Part shown: in pieces, positions 1-8,924 of the stretch
Layout of the letters: the number at the start of each line of letters is the position of its first letter
Numbering within the stretch: position 1 is the first letter of the stretch
Assembly: GCF_003226345.1 (NCBI RefSeq)
Contig: NZ_PDOF01000001.1
Span: 2,108,001 to 2,172,000 of the forward strand
Length of the DNA stretch: 64,000 nt
Source of the DNA: Alteribacter lacisalsi
Lineage (GTDB): Bacteria > Bacillota > Bacilli > Bacillales > Salisediminibacteriaceae
Direction of reading: 5' to 3'
Made by a program: the position numbers and the translations under genes
Notes under the pieces: generated by a model
What the model saw: only the letters and a program-made list of their open reading frames with translations
Databases searched by the model: none
What the model was told of the DNA's origin: nothing

Positions 1-120
1 AATCCGCTGCAGATAAAACATCGTCAGTTCCCGTGAGGTGACAGTTTCATTCTCCATCGCAGCCTGCATGTCGCTGATAGTCAATTCTTCTCTAAGAAGA
101 TCCTTAAAAGGAATCGTCAT
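1..120 (-). CDS. Amidase-family protein, N-terminal fragment
   Basis: The first 40 codons of a gene running off the left edge. The translation begins MTIPFKDLLREELTISDM and continues with a Ser-Arg-Glu-Leu stretch ending in YLQRI. This is the typical start of amidase signature family proteins (GatA-like and stand-alone amidases), in which a helix of the type 'A-M-E-x-x-x-x-T-S-R-E-L' precedes the Ser-Ser-Lys catalytic region. The ATG has a good CAGGAG ribosome site 7-8 bases upstream. The catalytic part lies outside the window, so substrate cannot be told. Family call is by N-terminal pattern only. Confidence 0.6.
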   Translation of the reverse strand, partial: MTIPFKDLLREELTISDMQAAMENETVTSRELTMFYLQRI

Positions 121-278
121 GAAAACACTCCTGAGTCCATATTATCTATCTTTCATCATTATCCGTCTTGGGGTACAGGAATATTCCACCCATTTTGTGC
201 AGGTAACGCATTCTTTTTTATGATTACTATTAAACATGGTACATTAAAATGAACTAAGTAAAATTAAGGATGATATAC

Positions 279-434
279 GTGCTTTCTCAAAAAGAGATTA
301 AAATCTTTGAAAATGAAATTGAGAAAATGAAAATAGAATACATACATTGTCCTAACATCCTCATAAAAGAGCAAATCCTTGAGGACATTCATGAGGTGTA
401 TGCCATTCTTCTGAGAACAGGCCGACCCAGTTAA
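279..434 (+). CDS. Small hypothetical protein (51 aa)
   Basis: A short reading frame, GTG start, with an AAGGA ribosome site about 8 bases upstream; an ATG at 270 in the same frame would overlap that site. The product is a charged, probably helical peptide beginning MLSQKEIKIFENEIEKMK and ending RTGRPS, with one Cys. It loosely resembles Spo0E-type helical hairpins in size but lacks the SQELD motif. I do not recognise a family. It lies convergent with the nucleotidyltransferase gene. Support is codon pattern plus ribosome site only. Confidence 0.4.
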   Translation: MLSQKEIKIFENEIEKMKIEYIHCPNILIKEQILEDIHEVYAILLRTGRPS

Positions 435-445
435 CGGGCAAACAT

Positions 446-1249
446 TCACACCGACCTGTCCACTTCACGGAAAAAGTGTTCAGTTGCCCACTTTCCCTCT
501 TTAATAAAGAAAGCTTTTACTGCTTCCCGATCCAGCGGAGGATCGTCAATCCACTTTTTCAAGGTATGAACTGCAGGTTCTTTGTCAGGAAAATGCCGGA
601 TCACAATTTCCACCTGTTCGTGAAGCCGTGTTGACCAAATCCCGGAACGCACCATTACCATAGAATAATAGGTCCTAATGAGTTTACGGGCAAAGCCCTG
701 CGTGATTCTGTTAAAATCCTCATTGGGTGCCCCCTCCATCCGGCTCATTGTACGGGTAAAAACCTTTGAAATATCCCCGTTAAAGCTTACCGCTATCTCC
801 GGACTCAGTTTGTACGGGCCAAAATGTCTCCTCAGATCTTCTCCATGTATACACACACAGAACTCCTTAAGGAATGCCTGCTCATAGTAATTTACCGGAT
901 CCATTACATAATCGTAATAGCCGGCAGCGATGCCAACCTCCCGAACGAGGGAACGGTACTTTCGGGACAACTCATGTGCACATTTTTTTAATGCATCCGA
1001 TTCCACTGAACTTAATTTACCGCTAAACAAGGCTAAAAGATCCAGATCAGATTCAGGCACGGATGCCTCGCCCCTGGCTGCACTGCCGTATAGATAAATA
1101 CTGTGCAGCTGTTGTGGAAAAAGGTTTTTCAGTTCCTCAACAGCCTTGCGTATGCAGGACATGTAGATCGAATTTACTTTGTCTATACTCACGTCACTTT
1201 TAATGAATCCATTACGGTCAAGACCATCCCCTGCCTGGAGATTCTTCAT
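446..1249 (-). CDS. Nucleotidyltransferase-domain protein
   Basis: A 267-residue protein with a pol-beta-type nucleotidyltransferase fold: GSAARG at residues 55-60 followed by the metal-binding Asp pair D68 and D70 (SDLDLL). The remainder is helical and resembles the C-terminal substrate domain of aminoglycoside adenylyltransferase-like or uncharacterised cytosolic nucleotidyltransferases. By family knowledge it would transfer a nucleoside monophosphate to a small molecule or protein. Nothing in the sequence identifies the acceptor, so antibiotic resistance should not be inferred. It appears monocistronic; the start is the first ATG of the frame. Confidence 0.75.
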   Translation of the reverse strand: MKNLQAGDGLDRNGFIKSDVSIDKVNSIYMSCIRKAVEELKNLFPQQLHSIYLYGSAARGEASVPESDLDLLALFSGKLSSVESDALKKCAHELSRKYRSLVREVGIAAGYYDYVMDPVNYYEQAFLKEFCVCIHGEDLRRHFGPYKLSPEIAVSFNGDISKVFTRTMSRMEGAPNEDFNRITQGFARKLIRTYYSMVMVRSGIWSTRLHEQVEIVIRHFPDKEPAVHTLKKWIDDPPLDREAVKAFFIKEGKWATEHFFREVDRSV

Positions 1250-1393
1250 ACGATTCTCAGCCCTCTCAAAATGCTGATCTACCTTTTATTGTTGTCTGAT
1301 TACGCCGGGCAGGCCCTTTTTGAAACCTTGGCGGGCTTTACCCGTAACTATTTATTGACCTGTAATAAAAATGCAGCACCCGGGAGTGATTTT

Positions 1394-1699
1394 ATGTTGG
1401 GAACACAGCGTGATATTCAGAGACGTTCGGTACAAATGGACAAAACAAATGCAAAGTCATTAATTATCGTTGGAATAAGCGGCATCCTTTTTATTACCTT
1501 TATCATTACCATGTATCAGATTGGCGTAGACGGTATTGACGTGATCAGCTCCGGCCTGTTCTTCTTTCTTGGAATGCTGTTCCTGGCAAGTGTGATCACA
1601 AATATAAAACAGAAGCGGCTGCGCTGGGTCGTCTACCTGGCCATTGCTTTCTTTTTCTTCTATCAGATCATTAGCATTCTTACTGCTCATTTTGCATAG
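1394..1699 (+). CDS. Small membrane protein, unknown function
   Basis: The reading frame is open from about 1103, but that upstream part is antisense to the nucleotidyltransferase gene. The likely start is the ATG at 1394 behind GGGAGTG, giving 101 residues; ATG 1436 (MDKTNAKS) is an alternative. Three hydrophobic segments are visible (roughly residues 23-43, 49-70 and 78-98) joined by a short basic loop (KQKRLR). The topology suggests a small inner-membrane protein of the kind common in Bacillus genomes. No family is recognised. Confidence 0.6.
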   Translation: MLGTQRDIQRRSVQMDKTNAKSLIIVGISGILFITFIITMYQIGVDGIDVISSGLFFFLGMLFLASVITNIKQKRLRWVVYLAIAFFFFYQIISILTAHFA

Positions 1700-1720
1700 T
1701 AGAGGCACATTTTAATAGCT

Positions 1721-1759
1721 GAATGCTGACATACTCTCTGACAGAGTAAATCAGCATTC
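1721..1759. terminator. Long dyad between convergent genes
   Basis: GAATGCTGA (1721-1729) pairs with TCAGCATTC (1751-1759), with an inner TACTCT/AGAGTA stem. It sits between two convergent genes and probably ends transcription on one or both strands, although neither side has a strong T-run. Confidence 0.5.
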
Positions 1760-1772
1760 AAGGACCGCAGGT

Positions 1773-2672
1773 TTAAACAGCCTTCTCTTTATTCAGAATA
1801 TCCTGCAATGTCTCTTCGATCGTTTTAAAAATAAAGGTGTAGCCTTCCCGCTCGAGCCTTTCCGGTACCACCCACCGGCTTTTCAGAACCAGTTCCGTTT
1901 CCGTCCTGATGACTACTGACCCCAGTTCAAGCATCCATGCCGGTGAAGGGTATCCAATACGCCGGCCCATGTTTTTTCTCATTGCTCTCATAAACTCACG
2001 GTTGCTCACCGGCTCCGGGGCAGAGCAGTTAAAGACGCCGGATAAGTCCTCTCTCTTTTTCAGGAAAAGCACGATCTGATACAGATCTTCAATATGGATC
2101 CAGCTGAACATTTGGCTGCCATTCCCCTGAACGCCTCCAAGACCAAACTTGACAAGATTCCGGTACGGCGTCATGACGCCTCCGCCTTCTCCGAGAACAA
2201 TCGCGATACGCAGGGCAATCTGCCTTGTATCAGGCAGCTCAAAGGAAAAGAACGATTTTTCCCATGCTTTAGCCACTTCTACGGAAAAACCGGACCCGAT
2301 ATCGCCCTCGTCCTCAGTCATCGGACGGTCTTCTGCGTGACGGTAAATGGTTGCAGTGCTTGAATTTATCCATACTTCGGGTGGATTACTGCACTCTTTT
2401 ACAGCCTCACCGAGAATCGTGGTCGTTTCCGTTCTTGATTCCATGATCGCTTTTCTGTTTTTCTCGTTGTATCTGCAGTTTACAGATTTACCAGCGAGAT
2501 TAATCAGAAGTTCTGCCCCTTCCAGTGCTTCTGTAATGGCCTTTTTATCATCCCACCGGATGTGGGGGCTGCTGCGCGAAATGATGTTAACCTCGTAACC
2601 TTCGTCAGTAAATTTCTGTTTGAAATATTCACCGATAAACCCTGTTCCCCCTGCAAGCACGACTTTTTTCAT
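1773..2672 (-). CDS. SDR epimerase, TIGR01777/YfhF family
   Basis: A 299-residue NAD(P)-binding extended SDR protein. The N-terminus has the Rossmann motif GGTGFIG at residues 8-14, followed by LINLAGKSV and the family-typical SRTETT segment. The C-terminal region (PSPAWMLELG, then VLKSRWVVPERL) matches the DUF1731 tail of the YfhF/TIGR01777 group. Members are annotated as sugar-nucleotide epimerases, but their substrate is not established as far as I know. The ATG has a GGAAGTGG ribosome site. It is a single-gene unit. Confidence 0.88.
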   Translation of the reverse strand: MKKVVLAGGTGFIGEYFKQKFTDEGYEVNIISRSSPHIRWDDKKAITEALEGAELLINLAGKSVNCRYNEKNRKAIMESRTETTTILGEAVKECSNPPEVWINSSTATIYRHAEDRPMTEDEGDIGSGFSVEVAKAWEKSFFSFELPDTRQIALRIAIVLGEGGGVMTPYRNLVKFGLGGVQGNGSQMFSWIHIEDLYQIVLFLKKREDLSGVFNCSAPEPVSNREFMRAMRKNMGRRIGYPSPAWMLELGSVVIRTETELVLKSRWVVPERLEREGYTFIFKTIEETLQDILNKEKAV

Positions 2673-2904
2673 AAGACCACTTCCTATCCCTCAAATTATC
2701 TTGTAAAACAGCTTCTATCATTCTTTTTATTATCGGTCTGATCCTCTGTCTCCATTATTGTAACAAAATCTGTAAAACATCACGTTGTTTTTGGGAAATC
2801 CTCTAAATAACAGCAGATTTATATCAAGAAGCCACCAGAGAAGCAGATGGACGGATGCAAGGTGCTTTTGACCAGATATGTTATAGAGGGGATAAAAACA
2901 AACG

Positions 2905-2947
2905 GAAGCTGCCAGCAGCCCATTTAAAAAAGGGTACTGGCAGCTTC
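2905..2947 (-). terminator. Terminator overlapping a CDS end
   Basis: GAAGCTGCCAG (2905-2915) pairs with CTGGCAGCTTC (2937-2947); on the minus strand it is followed by GTTTGTTTTTATC. It terminates the lipoprotein gene. The stop codon of that gene (2924-2926) lies inside the loop, so the coding frame runs through one terminator arm. Confidence 0.8.
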
Positions 2948-3694
2948 TGATCCGGTTAATTTACAGTAGTAAAACTTTAATGACTGCTCAATGAAACTTA
3001 GTTCAGCATAATGTTCATCAATTATGGCAGCAAATGCAGCCGGATCGTCTGCCGTTAAATGTTCAACCTCAAACCCTTCAAGTTTGTTCTGATCGACTTC
3101 ATTTAATTCCCCCATGACCATCACTTCAATACCCTCGGAGTTGCCCTTGGGCTGCAGCCGCTCCATTTCTGCGACGACCTCATCGGTCAGGGCACCATCA
3201 AAATACAAAAGCGGGCCGTCATTAGGGTGATGCACAAGCGTCAGGGAAGCAAGCGCGTACTGCCACTCGTCCAGCGGAGCGAGGATGACTGTACCAGGCT
3301 GATTGTCTTCATGGGTTGCAGGCCAGATTGTCTGTGAAGCTTTAACCGAAAATAGTACCGGATCATCTTCACTGATCCTGGTCACGTTTTTCGTATTTTC
3401 CACCATCAGCCCTTCAAGAGCGTACTCATTTACATTTTCCGGTGGCGAAGCATCATGACCTTCACCGTCATCATGATGATCACTGCTGTCGCCATGGACG
3501 TCCCCGTGGTCGTCGTGTTGGCCTTCATCTTCATGCCGGTCAGTTTCCTGGTGCCCGTCCATCTCATCATGATCCATTTCTTCGTGCTCCGTATCACCAT
3601 TCATGCTGCCATGATGATCGTCCTCGGGTGAACAGGCCCACGTCAGGACAGCGGTGGCCATAATTAGTGCTGCAAGGTTAGTTGTTTTATTCAT
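2924..3694 (-). CDS. His/Asp-rich lipoprotein with CWB2-like domain
   Basis: A 256-residue exported protein. The first 20 residues form a signal peptide ending LTWA before Cys21, a slightly atypical lipobox. Residues 22-85 are an extreme His/Asp/Glu stretch (HEEMDHDEMDGH and similar), likely to bind metal cations such as zinc. The remainder (VILAPLDEWQYALASL ... GPLLYF ... LTDEVVAEMERLQPKG ... VMVMGELNEV) resembles the cell-wall-binding repeat 2 fold (PF04122). A location outside the membrane attached to lipid and wall is inferred. The last 15 or so residues are read through the terminator arm and may come from a frame change near 2970. Single-gene unit. Confidence 0.7.
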   Translation of the reverse strand: MNKTTNLAALIMATAVLTWACSPEDDHHGSMNGDTEHEEMDHDEMDGHQETDRHEDEGQHDDHGDVHGDSSDHHDDGEGHDASPPENVNEYALEGLMVENTKNVTRISEDDPVLFSVKASQTIWPATHEDNQPGTVILAPLDEWQYALASLTLVHHPNDGPLLYFDGALTDEVVAEMERLQPKGNSEGIEVMVMGELNEVDQNKLEGFEVEHLTADDPAAFAAIIDEHYAELSFIEQSLKFYYCKLTGSEAASTLF

Positions 3695-3804
3695 CTTTTC
3701 TGCCTCCTTCTCTGCTCTACATTACCCTGTAAATTTAAAGAAAGTGTGAAAAAGCAGGATTGCAGCAGAAAAGGATGTCGCAGACTTTGTACATTTCCTA
3801 TTCT

Positions 3805-4128
3805 TTAATCATCCAACAGAGAGAGGACAATTTCCCGCTCGCGATGATTTACATTTACTGCAAAAAGATCTTCTTCATTGATGTCCAGGATGTTCTTAAT
3901 CTCAACAGGCAGCCATAGTGCTCCCCTGCTATTGATGACCACCCTGTTTTCCTGGTTTGGTTCCTCATATCTCCTGATCGTAATTTGATTTGTTCCCGGC
4001 CTAATAGCCACTGTTACCTCTGAAGATTTTTGAAGAGGTATTAAATCCCTTATAATTCCGGGAATGGCGATTTGGCCGTTCCTCAGTTTTGTAAGAATGC
4101 GATATTCTTCTCTTTTCGATTCACGCAT
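3805..4128 (-). CDS. AbrB/SpoVT-like protein with two swapped-hairpin repeats
   Basis: A 107-residue protein that seems to contain two AbrB-type beta segments: residues about 8-53 (RILTKLRNGQIAIPGIIRDL ... EVTVAIRPG) and about 60-105 (RVVINSRGALWLPVEIKNIL ... LFAVNVNHREREIVL). Each has the pattern of a basic start, Gly-x-(I/L)-x-(I/L)-P, then a turn and a closing strand, as in SpoVT-AbrB DNA-binding domains. The start is ATG 4128, preceded by AAGAAGGAAGTG; the open frame extends to 4176 without a ribosome site. Role as a regulator is inferred. No partner gene is nearby. Confidence 0.6.
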   Translation of the reverse strand: MRESKREEYRILTKLRNGQIAIPGIIRDLIPLQKSSEVTVAIRPGTNQITIRRYEEPNQENRVVINSRGALWLPVEIKNILDINEEDLFAVNVNHREREIVLSLLDD

Positions 4129-4280
4129 GTACTGCACTTCCTTCTTAAAAGTATTTATCATTAACTTACATGACAAATTTGAAAGAAGTATGAAAATACT
4201 GATGCTAATTCAGAAACAGTCCAAATTAATACATAATGCCTAAACTCCAGCATTCGCGGAATAAACATTCCGGCTGAATA

Positions 4281-4320
4281 AAAAGAGGATGCCTGAATCA
4301 GTAGCCTGACTGTGACATCC
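4281..4320 (-). terminator. Terminator of NlpC/P60 gene
   Basis: GGATG (4287-4291) pairs with CATCC (4316-4320) around an inner CTGA/TCAG stem; on the minus strand it is followed by TCTTTTTATT. Confidence 0.7.
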
Positions 4321-4347
4321 CCGTACTTTTATATAGATCGTTCTTTA

Positions 4348-5013
4348 TTACCGCCGTGCACCGAGATATGCATTGCTCCAGTATGCACTGGTCATATCCG
4401 AAACCGTTACGCCTGTTGAAGCACCGGCGTGAATGAATTCGTTGTTGCCCACGTAAATTCCGGCGTGGGATGGACCTGTGCGTGTCTCAAAAAACACCAG
4501 GTCTCCCGGCTGCGGGTTTGAAACCGGGCTGGTCGCACTCCACATTTGTGCAACTGTCCTTGGAAGCTGTTTGCCATGCTGCGCATAAACCGTCTGAATG
4601 AATCCGCTGCAGTCAAATCCGGCTGAAGTCGTTCCACCCCACTGATATGGTGTACCTATGTAGCTCTCTGCCGTGCCGATCACACCTGAAGCGCTTCCTG
4701 TGCTTACACCTGCTACTGCCGGTGAAGAAGAGCTGCTGAGTCCAAGTGAGCTTAATGTCTGTGGACCGGCTACGACATAAAAATTACCTGCCGGGCTGGA
4801 AATACCGTTTTGAAGCTGATAGGCTTGTACAGCTGCGAGGGTTTTTGGACCAAAAATCCCCTGTGTACCACCGCTGAATCCTTCTTCTGCCAGTGCAACC
4901 TGCAGATCACGAACATCCTGCCCGCGGTCTCCAGTGCTGAGTGATGCGTCTGCAATGGATGGTACTGCGAAAAGTCCTCCTGCAAGCACTGCACCCATGA
5001 TGACCTTTTTCAT
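4348..5013 (-). CDS. Secreted NlpC/P60 peptidoglycan endopeptidase
   Basis: A 221-residue protein with a signal peptide (cleavage near residue 23, after ADA), one PG_binding_1 domain (about 26-90, SLSTGDRGQDVRDLQVAL), a Ser/Ala-rich linker and an NlpC/P60 domain (about 110-221). The catalytic triad is visible: Cys135 in FDCSGF, His183 in SHAGIYVG and His195 in FIHAG. Members cut gamma-D-Glu-mesoDAP bonds in wall peptides. The start at 5013 is chosen because GGGAGAGG lies just upstream and the signal peptide begins there; the open frame reaches 5103 without a better site. Confidence 0.9.
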   Translation of the reverse strand: MKKVIMGAVLAGGLFAVPSIADASLSTGDRGQDVRDLQVALAEEGFSGGTQGIFGPKTLAAVQAYQLQNGISSPAGNFYVVAGPQTLSSLGLSSSSSPAVAGVSTGSASGVIGTAESYIGTPYQWGGTTSAGFDCSGFIQTVYAQHGKQLPRTVAQMWSATSPVSNPQPGDLVFFETRTGPSHAGIYVGNNEFIHAGASTGVTVSDMTSAYWSNAYLGARR

Positions 5014-5230
5014 AAATAATTCCTCTCCCTTTTTGGTGATTGTGGCAGTTATTCTCTCTATTTCTACATTTTTCGCTGCCACAGGTTTTATCTTACAATC
5101 CATCGGGAAAGTATAAAAGGCTTTTTGAGATTCGTTATGAAACTAACAACATTCTGTAATATTGTTGAAAAACCTCTAAATCTTTTGGTTAAAATTGTAT
5201 TTTGTTAGGAAACCTTGCAGCTTTTTGTGT

Positions 5231-5262
5231 TTTAAAAGCCTTCAGGATTATACCTGAAGGCT
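5231..5262 (-). terminator. Terminator of the two-component operon
   Basis: AGCCTTCAGG (5237-5246) pairs with CCTGAAGGCT (5253-5262), followed on the minus strand by TTTAAAA. It touches the stop codon of the kinase gene. Confidence 0.85.
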
Positions 5263-6647
5263 CAGCATTCCCTAAACAGGTGAATGTAAAAGGTGGTCCC
5301 GGTGCCAACCACACTTGATACATGTATGGATCCGCCGTGCTGTTCAATAATCTGTTTTGTAATCGGAAGTCCAAGCCCGCTTCCGCCCCTTTCCGAGTTT
5401 CTTGCTTTGTCCACTCGGTAAAATCGGTCCCAGATACTTTGAAGCGACTCACCGGGAATTCCCTCTCCGGTATCGCTGATTTTTACAATTACCTCATTTC
5501 TGAGAAGTTCTGTTTCGATAATGATTGATCCTCCCGGCCACGTATGCCGGATACAGTTTTCTATCAGGTTCAGCAGCGCCCTCTCCATCTGAAAAGGATC
5601 AATATTTACATATATGCTACCTGGATGGTCATTTACCTCGATTGTCAGATTTTTCTCCTCCGCTCTCAACCTGACTTTCCCTGATACTTCCCTCAGAAAA
5701 GAAGAAAGGTCTGTTATTTGACAGGAAAGTGGTTCTTTACCTTCCTCCAGTTTCATTAAATCAAACAAGTCCTGAACCAATTTTTCCATACGTTCCGCTT
5801 CTCTGTATATAATACCCGACTGTTCCCGTACTTCCTGATCTTCTTCCTTTTCCTTCATTAAAGCAGAATACGCTTTTATGTAGGTTAACGGTGTGCGCAA
5901 ATCGTGTGAGACATTTGAAAGGAAGGACTGCTTCGTATCTCGGTATTCCTTAAGCTGGTTCGCCATTTCGGAAATATCTTCAATTAAAAAGGAAAGTTCG
6001 TCTCTTTCTCTTCTTGAGAATTCAACATTGAAGTTTCCTGTTGCAATTTCCCTTGTGGTTTGCCGCAGTTTCACAAGGGGAGAGGTTATTTTATTCGAAT
6101 AGTAGAGCACCATAAATCCTGATAAAATAAGAGCTGCTGCACTCATAATGACGATCAGCATGACCAGCCTCTGCTTTATGGTTTCAAACTCACCCGTGTC
6201 CTGATCAAGGAACAAATAACCCGTAATATTACCATCAGTTACGATCGGTTCAAAAGCCCAGATGTGGGGAATATGGTGCTCCACAGTTTCCACAAAACCT
6301 GTTGCACCGTGACTGAAAGATTCACCAGCCGTCAGCCAGCTTTGATAGACAGCAAGGTCCTCGTCTGAGATGGAATCACTCCCAGCCTCAATACTTAAAT
6401 CTTCATTGAATATAAGAAAGCTATTCTCACTGTTTCTCTGCTCCATAAGTAACACATGATCATAAGTTGCCTGGACAGGTTCAGCTTCAATCGCCTCCCT
6501 GTGGGCCTGAAGCCGGTCTACAACTTCAACTTCAAGCTGACTTTGATAAAAGTTCTTTGAAATAAAGTAATATGATACCCCCATGATAAGGATGACTGAC
6601 GTAGTGGCAGCTAATATAAATAATGAAAGTTTCGTTGATAATTTCAT
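5262..6647 (-). CDS. Sensor histidine kinase, OmpR-pair type
   Basis: A 461-residue membrane kinase. TM1 spans about residues 7-28, an extracytoplasmic sensor domain about 29-160, TM2 about 161-183, HAMP about 184-236. The HisKA phosphoacceptor is His248 in NVSHDLRTP, and HATPase motifs follow (NLIENCIRH, DTGEGIP, GGSGLGL). It lies 2 bases after the response-regulator stop, with its GAGGGA ribosome site inside that gene, so the two are co-translated. The sensor region gives no clue to the ligand. Cognate partner is the 6650-7342 regulator by adjacency. Confidence 0.92.
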   Translation of the reverse strand: MKLSTKLSLFILAATTSVILIMGVSYYFISKNFYQSQLEVEVVDRLQAHREAIEAEPVQATYDHVLLMEQRNSENSFLIFNEDLSIEAGSDSISDEDLAVYQSWLTAGESFSHGATGFVETVEHHIPHIWAFEPIVTDGNITGYLFLDQDTGEFETIKQRLVMLIVIMSAAALILSGFMVLYYSNKITSPLVKLRQTTREIATGNFNVEFSRRERDELSFLIEDISEMANQLKEYRDTKQSFLSNVSHDLRTPLTYIKAYSALMKEKEEDQEVREQSGIIYREAERMEKLVQDLFDLMKLEEGKEPLSCQITDLSSFLREVSGKVRLRAEEKNLTIEVNDHPGSIYVNIDPFQMERALLNLIENCIRHTWPGGSIIIETELLRNEVIVKISDTGEGIPGESLQSIWDRFYRVDKARNSERGGSGLGLPITKQIIEQHGGSIHVSSVVGTGTTFYIHLFREC

Positions 6648-6649
6648 AA

Positions 6650-7342
6650 TTATCCCTCTAAATCTGCCGGAATCCGGTAGCCAATTCCCCAGATCGTTTC
6701 AACTACTTTGTTCTCCACCCCGGCAGACTTTAATTTCTCTCTTACGTTCTTAATATGGGCATCTACATTACGGTAATCACGTTCCTCTCCATCCTCCCAT
6801 TCCAGATAAAGCAACTGTTCTCTTGTATACACCCTGCCTGGATTTAAAAAGAGACGTGCAAACAGCCTGAATTCCTTTTTCGTAAGTGGCACGGGATGCT
6901 CTCTGTAAAGCACGGTCAATTCATCCTCGTCAAGAATAATTCCTCCACGCGTCTTCCTCGAACTATTCTTTTCCGGCCCCTTTGTCCTTCTGATTACTGA
7001 CTGGACACGAGCCAGGAGTTCCTGGGGTTCAAATGGTTTCGTGACATAGTCGTATGCTCCTGCATTAAGACCTTTCACAACCTGTTCTGTCTCTCCAAGT
7101 GCCGACAGAATGATAACCGGTACAGGCTTCCCGCCCTGTTCAAGCTGTTCGAGCACCTCAAACCCGTTCATGCCGGTCATCAGGATATCCAGCAGAATAA
7201 CATCAAACGATTCTTTTTCAATTACGGTCAGCGCCTGCTCACCGGATGAAACCTTCGTTATCTCGGCATCCATCGACTTCAGACAGAACGCCAGCAGATT
7301 CTGCATCTGGACTTCATCATCTACAATCAGGATCCTGTTCAC
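6650..7342 (-). CDS. OmpR/PhoB-family response regulator
   Basis: A 230-residue regulator with a receiver domain (acid pocket D8, D9; phosphorylation site D52 in LLDILM; K102 in TKPF) and a C-terminal OmpR-type winged helix (KKEFRLFARLFLNPGRV ... RNVDAHIKNVREKL ... ETIWGIGYRI). It starts with GTG behind GAGGAGGAG. It is the first gene of the pair with the kinase at 5262-6647. Targets cannot be named; the neighbouring NlpC/P60 gene is only a positional suggestion. Confidence 0.93.
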   Translation of the reverse strand: MNRILIVDDEVQMQNLLAFCLKSMDAEITKVSSGEQALTVIEKESFDVILLDILMTGMNGFEVLEQLEQGGKPVPVIILSALGETEQVVKGLNAGAYDYVTKPFEPQELLARVQSVIRRTKGPEKNSSRKTRGGIILDEDELTVLYREHPVPLTKKEFRLFARLFLNPGRVYTREQLLYLEWEDGEERDYRNVDAHIKNVREKLKSAGVENKVVETIWGIGYRIPADLEG

Positions 7343-7451
7343 CAGATCTCCTCCTCTGCCTTATCATTTGTCACCCTCATTGTAACCCTAATGTTTAAAG
7401 AATAAGTGAAGAGAGGCGTCGTTCCCTGCAGATTTTTCTCGTGAAAATGCA

Positions 7452-7483
7452 CAAGACCCGGTCAGGAGGTTGACCGGGTCTTG
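7452..7483 (-). terminator. Strong hairpin after spoVR
   Basis: CAAGACCCGGTCA (7452-7464) pairs perfectly with TGACCGGGTCTTG (7471-7483). The following T-run on the minus strand is weak (TGTGCATTTTC), but stem strength and position support a terminator. Confidence 0.75.
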
Positions 7484-7490
7484 TATTCAG

Positions 7491-8924
7491 TTACAAATAA
7501 CGCTTATGGATTTTCTTCCCGTCATACGTAAACACAATCTTACGCTCACTAAGCACGGTTTCCATATGCACCGAACGGCCCCAGAGGTGATACAGGTACG
7601 GAAGTGTTTTCTCGAGATATTTTGTGTCAAGTTCGATGTCCTCGAAGGCGTGGGTCAGGTACAGCTCGCCGTTCTTCAGATAGTCCCCGTCTGTGACGGT
7701 AATGTACGGGAAGCCCCCGTTCACCCGGCTGGAGATCAACTGGTCGCGTACCGCCTGCCATTCTTTATCCACGATCTTATAGTCGCGGCCTTTTTTCTGG
7801 AACAGATACATATCTTCACGAGTGGCCAGATCCTTCGTCAGATAGTTGCGGATAAACGAAATATCGGACTCAATTTCACGGACTTCATACATTTTCTCGC
7901 GGCCGCTGCCCGGTTTCACGCCCTGACGCTTGATCATGTCCTCTGTCGGGTTGTTGTAGCGGTCCTCGATATCTTCAAAGATTTTTATGCCAAGGTAATA
8001 AGGATTGATTTGTGTTTTGGACGGCTGCACCACCCCTGCGTTAAGTTTGGCGTATTCGATCGCTTCGTCCTCTGTGAGATCAAGCTCACGGATAATTCTC
8101 TGGTGCCAGTAACTGGCCCATCCTTCGTTCATGATCTTCGTTTCAAGCTGAGGCCAGAAGTACAGCATTTCCTCACGCATCATCGTCAGTATGTCCCGCT
8201 GCCAGTCTTCGAGCTCACGGCTGTATTCTTCAATAAACAGGAGAATATCTTTTTCGGGCTGCGGCGGCAGCTTCTTTTTTCGCTTTTTGCTGCTTCTGGA
8301 CGGCTTTACTTTTTCCGCCTCATCCAGATCCCAGAGATCATCATACGGGCTCTCGCGTCCATCGTCATCCTCCTCTTCGTCAAGCCAGATATCGGCTTTT
8401 GACCAGGCGAGTTTCGGACGGACAAGGCTTGGATCGATGTGCTCCTGGATCGCAAGGACGGCGTCGAGGAACTGCTCCACTTCCTCCCTGCCATGCACCA
8501 TTTCATAATGCGCCACACGCTCTGCTGTTGCGGTCATACTTTCGACCATATCCCGCCTTGTGTTGGAGAAGCGCACGTTATTTTTAAAGAAATCACAGTG
8601 AGCCAGCACGTGAGCGATAATCAGTTTGTTCTGGATGAGCGTGTTTGTGTCGAGCAGAAACGCGTAGCACGGATCTGAATTGATAACCAGCTCGTAAATT
8701 TTGCTCAAGCCGAGGTCGTACTGCAGCTTCATTTTGTGGAACTGCTTGCCGAAGCTCCAGTGGGAAAAGCGTGTCGGCATCCCGTAGGCACCAAAAGTGT
8801 AAATGATATCTGCCGGGCAGATTTCGTAACGCATCGGATAATAGTCGAGTCCAAAGCCGTCTGCAATTTCCGTAATCTCATCTATCGCCCTGATTAACTC
8901 TCTATCACGATCATGAACAGTCAT
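7491..8924 (-). CDS. spoVR: SpoVR-family sporulation protein
   Basis: A 477-residue soluble protein that matches SpoVR throughout: the N-terminal [18 protein letters not shown], the [10 protein letters not shown] block, the conserved [14 protein letters not shown], the [12 protein letters not shown] segment, and the WASYWHQRI motif. In Bacillus subtilis SpoVR is a mother-cell protein needed for normal spore cortex formation. In other bacteria the gene often sits beside prkA and yhbH, which are absent here. A Lys-rich patch ([10 protein letters not shown]) near residue 215 is an apparent lineage insertion. A single-gene unit with its own hairpin downstream. Confidence 0.95.
   Translation of the reverse strand: MTVHDRDRELIRAIDEITEIADGFGLDYYPMRYEICPADIIYTFGAYGMPTRFSHWSFGKQFHKMKLQYDLGLSKIYELVINSDPCYAFLLDTNTLIQNKLIIAHVLAHCDFFKNNVRFSNTRRDMVESMTATAERVAHYEMVHGREEVEQFLDAVLAIQEHIDPSLVRPKLAWSKADIWLDEEEDDDGRESPYDDLWDLDEAEKVKPSRSSKKRKKKLPPQPEKDILLFIEEYSRELEDWQRDILTMMREEMLYFWPQLETKIMNEGWASYWHQRIIRELDLTEDEAIEYAKLNAGVVQPSKTQINPYYLGIKIFEDIEDRYNNPTEDMIKRQGVKPGSGREKMYEVREIESDISFIRNYLTKDLATREDMYLFQKKGRDYKIVDKEWQAVRDQLISSRVNGGFPYITVTDGDYLKNGELYLTHAFEDIELDTKYLEKTLPYLYHLWGRSVHMETVLSERKIVFTYDGKKIHKRYL

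Noticed and set aside
446-1249. Aminoglycoside resistance gene
   Set aside because: Only the general nucleotidyltransferase motif is shared; there is no close resemblance to named resistance enzymes.
7470-8402. 310-codon plus-strand ORF
   Set aside because: Antisense to spoVR throughout; its composition follows the complementary codon pattern and there is no ribosome site.
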